NCBI RefSeq assembly: GCF_900115095.1
Contig: NZ_FOVH01000024.1
Coordinates: forward strand, 1 to 64,000
Source of the DNA: Actinomadura madurae
GTDB lineage: Bacteria > Actinomycetota > Actinomycetes > Streptosporangiales > Streptosporangiaceae
Length of the DNA: 64,000 bases
Direction of reading: 5' to 3'
Shown one piece after another: positions 8,557-16,852 of the stretch. Under the pieces are notes generated by a model. The model was not told the origin of the DNA, made no database searches, and saw nothing but the letters and a program-made list of their open reading frames with translations. The stretch's first letter is position 1; the number at the start of each line of letters is the position of its first letter. A program made the position numbers and the translations under genes.

Positions 8557-8577
8557 CCGCGTGAGCGCGCGGTCCGA

Positions 8578-8808
8578 GTGGTTTTGAACTGCGTAGGCAG
8601 ACAGATGCGAGGACCGGAACGATCGCCAGGGTCGCCGACCAGCTTCAGGGCATCGGGAGGCGTTGCGGACCTGGCCGAGTTCGATGGCGGGCGGCGTCCG
8701 GGGGCGATGACCAGCGACGCGCAATGGATCGCGGAACCGGAGCGCGAGAACCGGGAACTGCGGCGGGCGAACGAGATTCTGCGCGTGCGAGAACTCGTGC
8801 CGCGATGA
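8578..8808 (+). pseudogene. IS3-family OrfA remnant
   Basis: The end of this frame (TSDAQWIAEPERENRELRRA, NEILRVRE) is the leucine-zipper region of IS3-family OrfA proteins. Just upstream, another frame gives GTIARVADQLQGI, the matching helix-turn-helix part, so at least one frameshift has occurred. No OrfB with its DDE domain follows, so the element is dead. Confidence 0.6.
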
Positions 8809-9867
8809 CGAGGATGGGTGGGGCGGACGTTGTTCGGCTCGGTCTCTGGATGAGTGGCCGAGGTACTCCCGGCAGCGCCGACCAGGCGCACGACTGCGCC
8901 AAGGACCAGCGCCGTACCACCGGACGCCCTGGCCCTTCGGCGGGTCCCCGCATCAGCTCACGTCCTGCCCGTGGTCGTCCAGGCTCGTGCGCGTCCGGTC
9001 CCGCCACGGTTGGCGTCCGGGACGGGCGCACGCGTGGCGGGCGCACCATGATGCGAAGCACTGCCCCGAGCGGGGCAGCACGGCGAGTTCGTCGGGGCGC
9101 CCGGAGAGCGCCAGCAACGGAACCGCGCCCGGTTCTGCTGGAAATCCTTAGGATTTCCATATCTTGCTCCGCCCGGGTGCGGCGATGATGCTTGCACTAC
9201 TCCAGGGGATGGCTGATGTCTGCCTGCCACAGGCTCCGCGGGGCAAGATATGGATATCGTGCCCTTTTCGTGGATGGACCGAGCGCGGTCCAGTGCTGGG
9301 AGGCGCGGGATCGGGCGCGATCCCGGAAGCCATGGTGTCCGCAGATGGGCAAGCCAGCCTCGATACTGGCGGCAGGACAGGGCGCTGAAACTGTCGTTCT
9401 CCCCAAGAGCGTGATCGCAGCCGATGCGGAACAGAGGCGTGGCGGCGTCCCTCTGCGGGACATAGCAGACCAAGCTTCGCCGTAGTGCGGCCGGGAGACC
9501 GAGCCCCCGCCGCCGCTTGGTCCGGCGCCCCGGACTTCCGTCCGCCGGGAGGCGGACGACCGGACGGAGCCCGGCCCTCTCGCGGACGGCTCGGTCGCCG
9601 CCCCGGCAGGCCAGGCAGGCCAGGCAGACGACGCCATAAAGGGCATGTCGGATAGGCATCCATCGGTGATGAGGCAACACGCCTTGACCTTGCGGCAATT
9701 GACTATCACTGTTGTGCAATGCATCGTCGAGAGAGTGGCCTGAAAGTAATGACATTTCTGTCAAAGTAGCTCGAAGTGACGCAAATGCGTTACTCGGCTG
9801 ATGAAGAAGAGTGTGGCGGCAGGAAGGGCGACGATCTGAGCAATCGCCGACGTGGAACAGGGGGACC
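8809..9867. other. No intact gene; degraded mobile DNA
   Basis: Open frames on both strands overlap, change frame and match no family I can name. One minus-strand stretch near 9130-8960 reads like real protein (LLALSGRPDELAVLPRSG, FASWCARHACARPG) but has no start and is broken. A perfect 8-bp hairpin GGAAATCC-TTA-GGATTTCC lies at 9140-9158. An 11-bp inverted pair CCATATCTTGC (9157-9167) and GCAAGATATGG (9243-9253) lies beside it. These may be ends of a lost element. Confidence 0.4.
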
Positions 9868-10098
9868 GTGGCGGAGATCGACAAGCGGATCGCTGTGCTT
9901 GTGTCATGGAGCAAGACCCGGGATCGGAAGCAGCGCACGAAGCCGGGGAGGGACGCCTTCCTGGCTCGGTTTGAGCGAGAGGTTGACCCGGAGGGTGTGC
10001 TTCCGCTGGAGGAGCGACGGCGGCGGGCCGAGTTGGCCAAGCGGGCCTACATGCTGCGGCTGGCCAAGCGGTCGGCGCAGGTGAGGAAGAAGGGCTGA
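9868..10098 (+). CDS. Small basic hypothetical protein (76 aa)
   Basis: GTG 9868 starts VAEIDKRIAVLVSWSKTRDR. The protein is very rich in Arg/Lys (pI clearly basic) and mostly helical by appearance, with EERRRRAELAKRAYMLRLAK near the end. It contains no cysteine motif or recognised helix-turn-helix. It lies tail to tail with the integrase across a shared terminator. Small basic proteins in this position can be DNA-binding partners or excision factors, but nothing here proves it. Codon use is actinomycete-like, unlike the AT-rich cargo gene at 3.2 kb. Confidence 0.6.
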   Translation: MAEIDKRIAVLVSWSKTRDRKQRTKPGRDAFLARFEREVDPEGVLPLEERRRRAELAKRAYMLRLAKRSAQVRKKG

Positions 10099-10104
10099 GT
10101 TCAG

Positions 10105-10140
10105 AAAAGGGCCCCGGCGCGTCAGCGCCAGGGCCCTTTT
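10105..10140. terminator. Bidirectional rho-independent terminator
   Basis: AAAAGGGCCC-C-GGCGC, loop GTCA, GCGCC-A-GGGCCCTTTT forms a strong hairpin with A and T tracts on either side. It lies between convergent genes (small basic protein and integrase) and can serve both. Confidence 0.85.
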
Positions 10141-10153
10141 TGTGGGCGGGCCT

Positions 10154-11098
10154 TCAATCCTCCATGATGCGGTCGTAGGTGCGGCGGGCTCGGGTGCTGG
10201 CGGCGCTGCGGCCGTAGCGGCGGAGCATCTGGGGTGAGGACCAGCCGTTGAGCTCCATCAGGTCGCCTTCGGCGCCGACCTTGTCGAGCCAGGTGTGGGA
10301 GAAGTGGTGGCGGAACTTGTGCGGATGGACGATCACGCCACATTCTCCGCCGCGGCGGACGACCATCTGGTAGATGCCGTTGGCGGTCATGGGCGGGCGG
10401 TTGTTGCTGCCCAGCCAGAGGTGACGATTGGAAGCGTTGGTGTGCTTGTTGCGGACCCGAATGTAACGGTCGAGCGCTCGGGCGGACGGATGCCCGAACC
10501 GAACAATGCGCTGCTTGTTGCCCTTCCCGGTGACAAGGAGTTCGCGGCGCATCAGGTCGAGGTCGCTGCGTTCGGAGTCATCGGCGTCGTAGACGATGCC
10601 GACGAGTTCCGAGAGCCGCAGGCCGGTCGCCTTGAAGAGCGTGAGGATGGCGTAGTCGCGGCGCTGGGTGAAGGTCTTGCCCTCGCAGTGCTTGAGGAGC
10701 TTGGCGAGTTCCTCGTCGGTGAAGACGGGAACGACCTTCTCGCCGACGGCGGGCGGACGGAGCTTGGCCATGGGGTTGGGCAGCTCTTCGTCGGTGGACC
10801 ACCACTTGAAGAACTGCTGCAGTGCCCGGTACTGGTTGTTGGCGTAGCTGTCGGAGTAGGTGTTGAGGAGCCAGACCGTCCAGGCGCGGACGTCGTCGGG
10901 GGTGACGTCGTCCCAGTCGGTGTGGTCGGTGTTGCGTCGAAGGTGCTCGGCCGCGAACCACTGCGCCGCTTCGGCGTAGGTGCGGACGGTCTTCGGGGAC
11001 TTCCCCTCGGCGTTGAGGTGGAGGGTGAACGAGTTGATCGCGGGCTGGAAGGTACCTGCTCGGAGGTCCTTCGGGCGCCGCGTACGGGCGGTACCCAT
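10154..11098 (-). CDS. Tyrosine recombinase / integrase of the tRNA-Phe element (314 aa)
   Basis: The N-terminal SAM-like core-binding domain (residues 16-115: FTLHLNAEGKSPKTVRTYAE) is followed by a catalytic domain with the expected residues: Arg in ATGLRLSELVG, Lys in VTGKGNKQRIVRFG, HxxR in HPHKFRHHF, the Trp variant of the second box His in LMELNGWSS, and Tyr in MLRRYG. Length is normal for XerC/D-like phage and island integrases. It starts at ATG 11098, next to the tRNA-Phe att site, and is transcribed away from it. It should catalyse integration and, with an excision factor, excision of the 8.5-kb element. Confidence 0.9.
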   Translation of the reverse strand: MGTARTRRPKDLRAGTFQPAINSFTLHLNAEGKSPKTVRTYAEAAQWFAAEHLRRNTDHTDWDDVTPDDVRAWTVWLLNTYSDSYANNQYRALQQFFKWWSTDEELPNPMAKLRPPAVGEKVVPVFTDEELAKLLKHCEGKTFTQRRDYAILTLFKATGLRLSELVGIVYDADDSERSDLDLMRRELLVTGKGNKQRIVRFGHPSARALDRYIRVRNKHTNASNRHLWLGSNNRPPMTANGIYQMVVRRGGECGVIVHPHKFRHHFSHTWLDKVGAEGDLMELNGWSSPQMLRRYGRSAASTRARRTYDRIMED

Positions 11099-11180
11099 CG
11101 GGAGATAGTTTTCCTCTGTTCAAGCGGTGTACACCGACGGTGATCAATCCGTTACCGCTGTTCTCGCTGGTCAGAGGACC

Positions 11181-11226
11181 AGGTGGGCAGGGGCGGGGTC
11201 GAACCGCCGACCTTCCGCTTTTCAGG
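11181..11226. repeat. att site, right copy (inside intact tRNA-Phe)
   Basis: This is the same 46 bp as 2733-2778. It covers the tRNA 3' end, T arm, variable loop and anticodon arm up to the anticodon. The tRNA stays complete because the bases beyond the repeat supply its 5' half. Confidence 0.85.
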
Positions 11227-11257
11227 CGGACGCTCGTACCGACTGAGCTACCTGCCC
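11184..11257 (-). tRNA. tRNA-Phe (GAA)
   Basis: The 74-nt cloverleaf has acceptor GGGCAGG/CCTGCCC with discriminator A, D arm GCTCAGTCGGTACGAGC, anticodon loop CTGAAAA (anticodon GAA), and T loop TTCGACC. CCA is not encoded. It is the integration target of the element to its left. Confidence 0.92.
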
Positions 11258-11280
11258 AGGACGTGCATCCGCACGTCTGG

Positions 11281-11355
11281 CGGTCCTGACGGGATTTGAA
11301 CCCGCGGCCTCCACCTTGACAGGGTGGCGAGCACTCCTAACTGCTCCACAGGACC
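11281..11355 (-). tRNA. tRNA-Asp (GTC)
   Basis: The 75-nt cloverleaf has acceptor GGTCCTG/CAGGACC with discriminator G, anticodon loop CTGTCAA (anticodon GTC) and T loop TTCAAAT. It is 23 bp upstream of tRNA-Phe on the same strand and is probably co-transcribed with it. No tRNA-Glu is seen upstream within the 240-bp gap to the permease gene. Confidence 0.92.
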
Positions 11356-11595
11356 TTGCTGCTCCGAGCTTAACGGCTTCGGAGGGGTGTCTCGGCCGGG
11401 TGGCCCGGCGCTTGGCGACGTCCGAGAGCATACGCGATGGCCGAGGGGCGCGCCAACTCGGTTATCGCGGGGCGAGCGGGGCAAGATCGTGACGGAGGGG
11501 GATCGGGCTGATACCGGGTGACGGGCGCCCTGGCCTGTCCGGGGTGCGTTACCGTGCGTGTCTGGTTAGTGGCGTTTGGTGTGTGAGGGGGACGG

Positions 11596-13011
11596 GTGGT
11601 CGCGAAGCTCCCAGCGGGCCAGGGGTATCAGCGAGGGCTTGGTACTCGCCAGATCCAGATGCTGGCGATCGGCGGGACGATCGGGACGGGGTTGTTCCTC
11701 GGGGCCGGGGAGAACATCGCCAAGGCCGGCCCGAGTCTCGTCTTGACGTACGCCGTGGCGGGGCTGGCGCTGTTCTTCGTGTTGCGGGCGCTCGGTGAGC
11801 TGCTGACGTACCGCCGGACGGAGGGTGGGTTCGCCGGGTATGCCCGGGAGTTCCTGGGGCCCTTCTGGGGTTACGCCACGACCTGGACGTACTGGATCAT
11901 CTGGGTGACGACCGGCATGGCGGAGCTGACGGCGGCCGGCCAGTACATCCAGAAGTGGTGGCCGGGCGTCGAGCAGTGGCAGACGGCGCTGGTCGCGCTG
12001 CTGGTCCTGTTCGTGGTGAACCTGATCTCGGTGAAGCTCTTCGGCGAGCTGGAGTTCTGGTTCGCGATGATCAAGGTCGCGGCGATCGTGATGATGATCC
12101 TGGCGGGGCTCGGGGTGCTGGTCTTCGGGTTCAGCGATGCCGGGGACACGGCGCGGGTCGGGAACCTGTGGGGGCACGGCGGGGTCTTCCCCGAGGGGTA
12201 CGGCGCCACGATCATGACGCTGCAGATGGTGATGTTCGCCTACCTGGGCGTCGAGCTGGTGGGTGTGACGGCGAGCGAGGCGAAGGATCCGGAGAAGAAC
12301 ATCCCGCGGGCGATCAACGCGCTGCCGGTGCGGTTCGCGCTGTTCTACCTCGGGTCGCTGCTGGTGATCCTCGCGGTGGTGCCGTGGACGGCGTTCAAGG
12401 GCGGGGCGAGCCCGTTCGTCCTGGCGTTCGACCAGATCGGCATCAAGGGCGGCGGGGACATCGTCAACTTCGTGGTGCTGACCGCCGCGCTGTCGTCGTG
12501 CAACGCGGGCGGGCTCTACTCGACGTCCCGGATGCTGCGGACGGCCGGGGTGAACGGCGACGGGCCGAAGGTGCTCGGACGGTTGAGCGGGCGCGGTGTC
12601 CCCGTGCTGACCGTCGTCATCTCCGCGCTGGTCATGGGCATCGGCGTGATCGTCAACGCGGTGGTGCCGGAGAAGGCGTTCGCGTACATCACGTCGGTGT
12701 CGACGGGGGGTGCCCTGCTGGTCTGGACGGTCATCCTGGTGGCGCACATGATCTACCGGCGGCGGTCGGCGGCCGGGGAGCTGCCGCGGTCGCCGTACCG
12801 GATGCCGTGGGCGCCGTACACGAACTGGGTGGTACTGGCGTTCTTCGCGTTCGTCACCGTGACGATCGCATGGGAGGCCGACACAAGGGTCGCGCTGTAC
12901 GTGATGGTGGCGTGGGCGGCGCTGGTCGTGGTCGGCTGGCCGTTCGTGCGGAGGGCGTCGCGGGTCGAGCCGGTGGAGGTTCCGGTGGCCGAGGAGGGCG
13001 CGAGCGCCTGA
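11596..13011 (+). CDS. APC-superfamily amino-acid permease (471 aa)
   Basis: Twelve hydrophobic segments can be traced. The N-terminal motif RQIQMLAIGGTIGTGLFLGA is the hallmark of the AAT family (CycA, GabP, LysP-type proton symporters), and TASEAKDPEKNIPRAI is the conserved loop of the same family. It would import a neutral or other amino acid with protons across the cytoplasmic membrane; the substrate cannot be read from sequence. GTG 11596 was chosen because it precedes the conserved start LPAGQGYQRGLGTRQI. It is oriented with the cyclase gene 66 bp downstream but is probably separate. Confidence 0.88.
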   Translation: MVAKLPAGQGYQRGLGTRQIQMLAIGGTIGTGLFLGAGENIAKAGPSLVLTYAVAGLALFFVLRALGELLTYRRTEGGFAGYAREFLGPFWGYATTWTYWIIWVTTGMAELTAAGQYIQKWWPGVEQWQTALVALLVLFVVNLISVKLFGELEFWFAMIKVAAIVMMILAGLGVLVFGFSDAGDTARVGNLWGHGGVFPEGYGATIMTLQMVMFAYLGVELVGVTASEAKDPEKNIPRAINALPVRFALFYLGSLLVILAVVPWTAFKGGASPFVLAFDQIGIKGGGDIVNFVVLTAALSSCNAGGLYSTSRMLRTAGVNGDGPKVLGRLSGRGVPVLTVVISALVMGIGVIVNAVVPEKAFAYITSVSTGGALLVWTVILVAHMIYRRRSAAGELPRSPYRMPWAPYTNWVVLAFFAFVTVTIAWEADTRVALYVMVAWAALVVVGWPFVRRASRVEPVEVPVAEEGASA

Positions 13012-13077
13012 GAGAGAGGGCGCCCTCCTGCCGTGGGATGATCCCCCCTGAGCGGTTCCTTCCCTCCGGAGGCGCGC

Positions 13078-14730
13078 GTGACCAGCATGCTGGAGATCCG
13101 AGTCCGATGGGTCCTGCTGGTCGTGGTGGGCGTCGCGAACGTCGTCGGTTCGCTGGTCGTGCTGCTGTTCGCGACGTTCGTGATCCCCGATCCTCCGCTG
13201 GCCGACCGCGACCATGTGCGGTTGATCAACGCGCTGGCGTTCTTCGGCTACCCGTTCGTCGCGGCGCCGGTGGCGCTGGTCGCGGGGCTCCGGCTGTGGC
13301 GTCCGGTGGTGACGTTCGTCCGGGACGGCGGGGAGCCCGACCGGCTGCAGCGCCGGGCGGTGCTGCTCGGGCCGCTGCGGCTGACCCTGCTCGTCGGCGC
13401 GCTCTGGGCGGTGGGGGCGCTCGGCTGGGCGGTGCTCGACCTGGTCCTGTTCACCGGGCGGCTGGCCGTGAAGACGGGCCTGACGTGCCTGCTCGGCGCG
13501 GCGACGACGTGCACGATCGTCTACCTGCTGTCGGAGCGGCTGCTGCGGCCGGCGGCGGCGCTGGTGCTGGGCAGGGAGCGTCCGAAACGGTTCCGGCTGC
13601 CCGGCGTGACGACGCGGGTGATGCTCGCCTGGACGCTGGGGACGGCGATCCCGGTGTTCGGGCTGATCTGCGTCGCGATCGCCGCGCTGGCCGCGCCGGA
13701 CATCAACGTCACCCAGCTCGCGATCACGATCCTGGGCGTGGGCGGGGCCGCGCTGGTCGCCGGGGCCTACGTCCTCTACATGGCGACGAAGGCGATCGCC
13801 GACCCGATCAGGTCGGTGCGCACCGGGATGGCGCAGGTCGAGCGGGGCGATCTCGGCGCCGAGGTCGCGGTGTACGACGCGAGCGAGGTCGGGCAGCTGC
13901 AGGCGGGCTTCAACCACATGGTCGCCGGGCTCCGCGAGAACGAGCGGCTGCGCGACCTGTTCGGACGGCACGTCGGTGAGGAGGTCGCCGACCTGGCGCT
14001 GGAGCGCGGCGACATCACGCTCGGCGGCGAGACGCGCGAGGTGGCGGTGCTGTTCGTCGACCTCACCGGCTCCACCCGGCTGGCCGACACGCGGGGCCCG
14101 GACGAGGTGGTCGGGCTGCTCAACCGGTTCTTCGGCGTCGTGGTGGCGGTCGTGGCGGGGCACGGCGGCTGGATCAACAAGTTCGAGGGGGACGCGGCAC
14201 TCGCGATCTTCGGGGCGCCCACCCAGCTGGAGGACTCGGCCGGCGGGGCGCTCGGCGCGGCCCGCGAGCTGGCGGTGCGGCTGCGCGCCGAGGTCCCGAT
14301 GCTGGACGCGGGCATCGGCGTGTCCGCGGGCCCGGTCGTCGCCGGGTACATCGGCGCCGAGGAGCGGTTCGAGTACACGGTGATCGGCGACCCCGTGAAC
14401 GAGGCGGCCCGCCTCAGCGACCTGGCCAAGGGGGAGGACGCGCGGGTGCTCGCCTCGGCCGCCGTCCTCGACCTCGCGCATCTGGCCGAGTCGGACGAGT
14501 GGGACATCGGCCGCTCGGTGATCCTGCGCGGCCGGAGCCGCCCGACCCGGCTGGGCACGCCCCGGTGGCCGGCGCTTCCGGAGCCGCGGCCGGCGGCGCG
14601 GCGGTCCCGCGTCCGCTTCCCGCGCCCGCTGCGGCGCAGCCGGCGGCTGGTGCTCGGGGCGCTGGTGCTGTCCCGGGCCGCGAAGAGCGCCCGTGCGGGG
14701 GAGTCCGGCGAACCGGACGACACCGGCTGA
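13078..14730 (+). CDS. Membrane adenylate cyclase with HAMP domain (Rv3645-like, 550 aa)
   Basis: Six membrane helices (about residues 10-230) lead into a HAMP segment (about 233-285, MATKAIADPIRSVRTGMAQV) and a class III cyclase domain (about 320-470). Both metal aspartates are present (VDLTGST, D328; FEGDAAL, D372), as are the adenine-selecting Lys/Asp pair (K368, D438) and the transition-state Asn/Arg (N441, R445 in PVNEAARL). All key residues fit an active cAMP-producing homodimer. Length and layout match the mycobacterial Rv1318c-Rv1320c/Rv3645 group. A cAMP-binding protein gene lies 3.6 kb downstream. Confidence 0.9.
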   Translation: MTSMLEIRVRWVLLVVVGVANVVGSLVVLLFATFVIPDPPLADRDHVRLINALAFFGYPFVAAPVALVAGLRLWRPVVTFVRDGGEPDRLQRRAVLLGPLRLTLLVGALWAVGALGWAVLDLVLFTGRLAVKTGLTCLLGAATTCTIVYLLSERLLRPAAALVLGRERPKRFRLPGVTTRVMLAWTLGTAIPVFGLICVAIAALAAPDINVTQLAITILGVGGAALVAGAYVLYMATKAIADPIRSVRTGMAQVERGDLGAEVAVYDASEVGQLQAGFNHMVAGLRENERLRDLFGRHVGEEVADLALERGDITLGGETREVAVLFVDLTGSTRLADTRGPDEVVGLLNRFFGVVVAVVAGHGGWINKFEGDAALAIFGAPTQLEDSAGGALGAARELAVRLRAEVPMLDAGIGVSAGPVVAGYIGAEERFEYTVIGDPVNEAARLSDLAKGEDARVLASAAVLDLAHLAESDEWDIGRSVILRGRSRPTRLGTPRWPALPEPRPAARRSRVRFPRPLRRSRRLVLGALVLSRAAKSARAGESGEPDDTG

Positions 14731-14738
14731 TCTTTTCG

Positions 14739-14766
14739 CCGGAAGCGCCGTGTCCGGCACTTCCGG
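14739..14766 (+). terminator. Hairpin after the cyclase gene
   Basis: CCGGAAG (14739-14745) pairs with CTTCCGG (14760-14766), with CGCCG/CCGGC pairing inside. It lies 9 bp after the cyclase stop. No T-run follows, so a terminator role is only likely. Confidence 0.4.
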
Positions 14767-14884
14767 GACCACCCCGGATGCGTATTGTCGCCGGATGTAC
14801 ACAGTCTGCTACCGACCCGTAACGCTGTCGTCACCAGAAGGTCCCAGGGTGGGGGCGGACAGTCCGGCTCCCGAAAGGTGACCG

Positions 14885-15814
14885 ATGCACCGACGGAATC
14901 GTCTCGCGCTCGTCGTCGTCGTGACCACGGCGGCGATCACCGTTCCGGTGGCGACCGCCGAAGCCGCCGCCCCTACCGCTCCCAGGGCCACCGCCCCTAC
15001 CGCTCCCAGGGCCGCCACGACCGCCGCGGCCGCCAGGGACGTCGTGAACGTCGCGCACCGCGGCGCGTCCGCGTACGCGCCGGAGAACACGCTCGCCGCG
15101 TTCCGGCTGGCCAAGGTCCAGAACGCGGACATGTTCGAGCTGGACGTGCAGGAGACCAAGGACCACAAGCTCGTGCTCATGCACGACACCACGCTCGGCC
15201 GGACGACGAACGTCGAGAAGGTCTACCCCGGCCGCGCGCCCTACAGGGTCGCCGACTTCACCCTCGCCGAGATCAGGAGGCTGGACGCCGGGTCGTGGTT
15301 CGCGAAGAAGTACGCCGGTGAGCGCGTCCCGACGCTGGGGCAGGCGCTCCGCGCGATGCGCGGCAAGGGCCTCGGGCTGCTCCTGGAGATCAAGAGCCCG
15401 GCGCTCTACCCGGGCATCGAGAAGCGGATCGCCGCGGAGCTGCGGCGCTCGCCGTCCTGGCTGCGGTACGACCCGCGCGAGCGGCTCCTCGTCGTCCAGT
15501 CGTTCGACTGGGAGTCGGTGCGGCGCTTCCACGCGGTGCTGCCGAAGGTGCCGACGGGGCTGCTCGGCACGCCCAAGACCGGGGAGCTGCGGAAGCTGGC
15601 GTCCTACGCCGACCAGATCAACCCCACGTACAATGACCTGACCGCGTCCTACGTCCGCGCGGTGCACTCCAACCGCATGGACGTGCTGACCTGGACGATC
15701 AACGATTCCGCCGCCATGAAGAAGGCCATCGGCCTCGGCGTGGACGGCATCATCACCAACAAGCCGGACGTTCTCGACCGGCTCCTGAAGGGCACCGCCA
15801 GGCGGGCCGCCTGA
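14885..15814 (+). CDS. Secreted glycerophosphodiester phosphodiesterase (309 aa)
   Basis: A signal peptide (MHRRNRLALVVVVTTAAITV) and a low-complexity TAPRA linker precede a GDPD TIM barrel. The catalytic signature is complete: NVAHRGASAYAPENTLAAF (first His, Arg, Glu-Asn), MFELDVQETKD (Glu-Asp metal ligands), LVLMHDTTLGRTT (second His) and LLLEIKSP (Glu, Lys). It should release glycerol phosphate from deacylated phospholipids or teichoic acids outside the cell. The stop at 15812-15814 directly abuts the stop of the convergent LysR gene, with no spacer. Confidence 0.9.
   Translation: MHRRNRLALVVVVTTAAITVPVATAEAAAPTAPRATAPTAPRAATTAAAARDVVNVAHRGASAYAPENTLAAFRLAKVQNADMFELDVQETKDHKLVLMHDTTLGRTTNVEKVYPGRAPYRVADFTLAEIRRLDAGSWFAKKYAGERVPTLGQALRAMRGKGLGLLLEIKSPALYPGIEKRIAAELRRSPSWLRYDPRERLLVVQSFDWESVRRFHAVLPKVPTGLLGTPKTGELRKLASYADQINPTYNDLTASYVRAVHSNRMDVLTWTINDSAAMKKAIGLGVDGIITNKPDVLDRLLKGTARRAA
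14967..15014 (+). repeat. 24-bp tandem duplication in the GDPD linker
   Basis: The unit CCGCCCCTACCGCTCCCAGG plus four bases occurs twice in tandem and encodes two copies of an eight-residue (A)PTAPRAT-like repeat after the signal peptide. It lengthens the flexible linker and keeps the frame. Confidence 0.8.
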
Positions 15815-16696
15815 TCAGGGGGTGACCCGGCGGGCGCGGGCGATCAGTGCCCGCGCCGCCGGGCTGCGCGGTCCCTCGGCGCGCCAGGCGAGCGCGATCC
15901 GCCCGCTCAGCCGCGGCCGGACGATCGGCATCGCGTGCAGGACGTCCGGCACGCTCCGGGCGGCGGACTCGGGCAGGACGGCCACGCCGAGGCCGTGCCC
16001 GGCGATCTCCGCCAGCACGGGCGGCTCGCCGGCCTCGAACGCGATGCGCGGACGGAGCCCGGCGTCGGCGAAGGCCCCGTCCAGGACGGCCCGCATCCCG
16101 GTCCCCTTCGGCAGGCAGATCAGGTCCTGGTCGGCGAGGGTCCGCAGCGGGAGCGTGGACCGCCGCGCCAGCGGATGGCCGTGCGGCACCGCCGCGACGA
16201 GGTCCTGCTCGATGACGACCTTGGTGGCGATGCCGTCGGGCGGTTCGGCGCCGATGCTGAGGAACGCCAGGTCGATCCGCCCGGCACGGAGCCCGCCGGT
16301 GAGCGTGTCGGCGTCCTCCTGGAGGACCGTGATCTCCACGTCCGGATGGTCGCGGTGAAATCCGGCGAGCATGCCGGGGAGGTCGAGGGACCGGATCCAG
16401 TCGATGGTGCCGATGGTGACGTGCCCGCGCAGCAGCCCCGTCAGCTCGTCCACCGACCGCCGGGCGCCCTCGACCGCCGCGAGGGCCGCCCGCGCGTAGG
16501 GCAGGACGGCGGCGCCGACCTCCGTCAGCCGGACGGTCCGCCCGGACCGGTCGAGCAGGGGCTGCCCCAGTTCCCGTTCCAGCTGCCGGATCTGGGCGCT
16601 CACGCCGGGCTGGGCGACGTGCAGCCGGGCGGCGGCCTTGGTGAAGCTCGCCTCTTCGGTCACTGCCACGAAGTACTCAAGCTGGCGCAGCTCCAT
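15815..16696 (-). CDS. LysR-family transcriptional regulator (293 aa)
   Basis: ATG 16696 gives the canonical start MELRQLEYFVAVTEEASFTK, a winged helix-turn-helix (AAARLHVAQPGVSAQIRQLE), then the substrate-binding domain with GTIDWIRSLDLPGMLAGF and PRIAFEAGEPPVLAEIAGHG. This subgroup has an activation-like glycine-rich loop (VAHGHGLGVAVLP-type). No divergent metabolic gene lies at its start; the next gene is the histidine kinase 157 bp away, facing the other way. The target cannot be assigned. Confidence 0.87.
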   Translation of the reverse strand: MELRQLEYFVAVTEEASFTKAAARLHVAQPGVSAQIRQLERELGQPLLDRSGRTVRLTEVGAAVLPYARAALAAVEGARRSVDELTGLLRGHVTIGTIDWIRSLDLPGMLAGFHRDHPDVEITVLQEDADTLTGGLRAGRIDLAFLSIGAEPPDGIATKVVIEQDLVAAVPHGHPLARRSTLPLRTLADQDLICLPKGTGMRAVLDGAFADAGLRPRIAFEAGEPPVLAEIAGHGLGVAVLPESAARSVPDVLHAMPIVRPRLSGRIALAWRAEGPRSPAARALIARARRVTP

Positions 16697-16852
16697 AACC
16701 GGACATGCTAATCCGGCACCGGTCCAGCGCTCCCGCTTCTGCGGAACGGACCGGCCGGGCAACCTTTTCTTTGACCTCTATTGGCGGCGTCGCTGCTGTT
16801 CAGAGGACTGATTTCGGTCCGGGCGGTGATTACCTCACCTGCGGGAGGTCGG

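Larger units (their letters stand above)
2733..11226. mobile_element. Integrative element in tRNA-Phe (about 8.5 kb)
   Basis: Two identical 46-bp direct repeats bound the region. The right one (11181-11226) covers the 3' half of an intact tRNA-Phe gene; the left one (2733-2778) is a tRNA fragment followed by unrelated sequence. A tyrosine integrase gene (10154-11098) starts 83 bp from the right repeat. This layout is classic for site-specific integration into a tRNA 3' end. Cargo: DUF6461-like protein, secreted NucA/NucB nuclease, secreted beta-propeller protein, small basic protein and several IS remnants. Parts such as 3.1-3.8 kb are clearly AT-richer than the chromosome. No replication or transfer gene is visible, so it may be an immobile remnant or depend on a helper. 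Confidence 0.8.

Noticed and set aside
11566..14802. A 1,078-codon open frame on the minus strand opposite the permease and cyclase genes
   Set aside because: It is the high-GC mirror of real genes: His/Arg/Pro-rich with no domain, while the plus strand encodes two complete known proteins.
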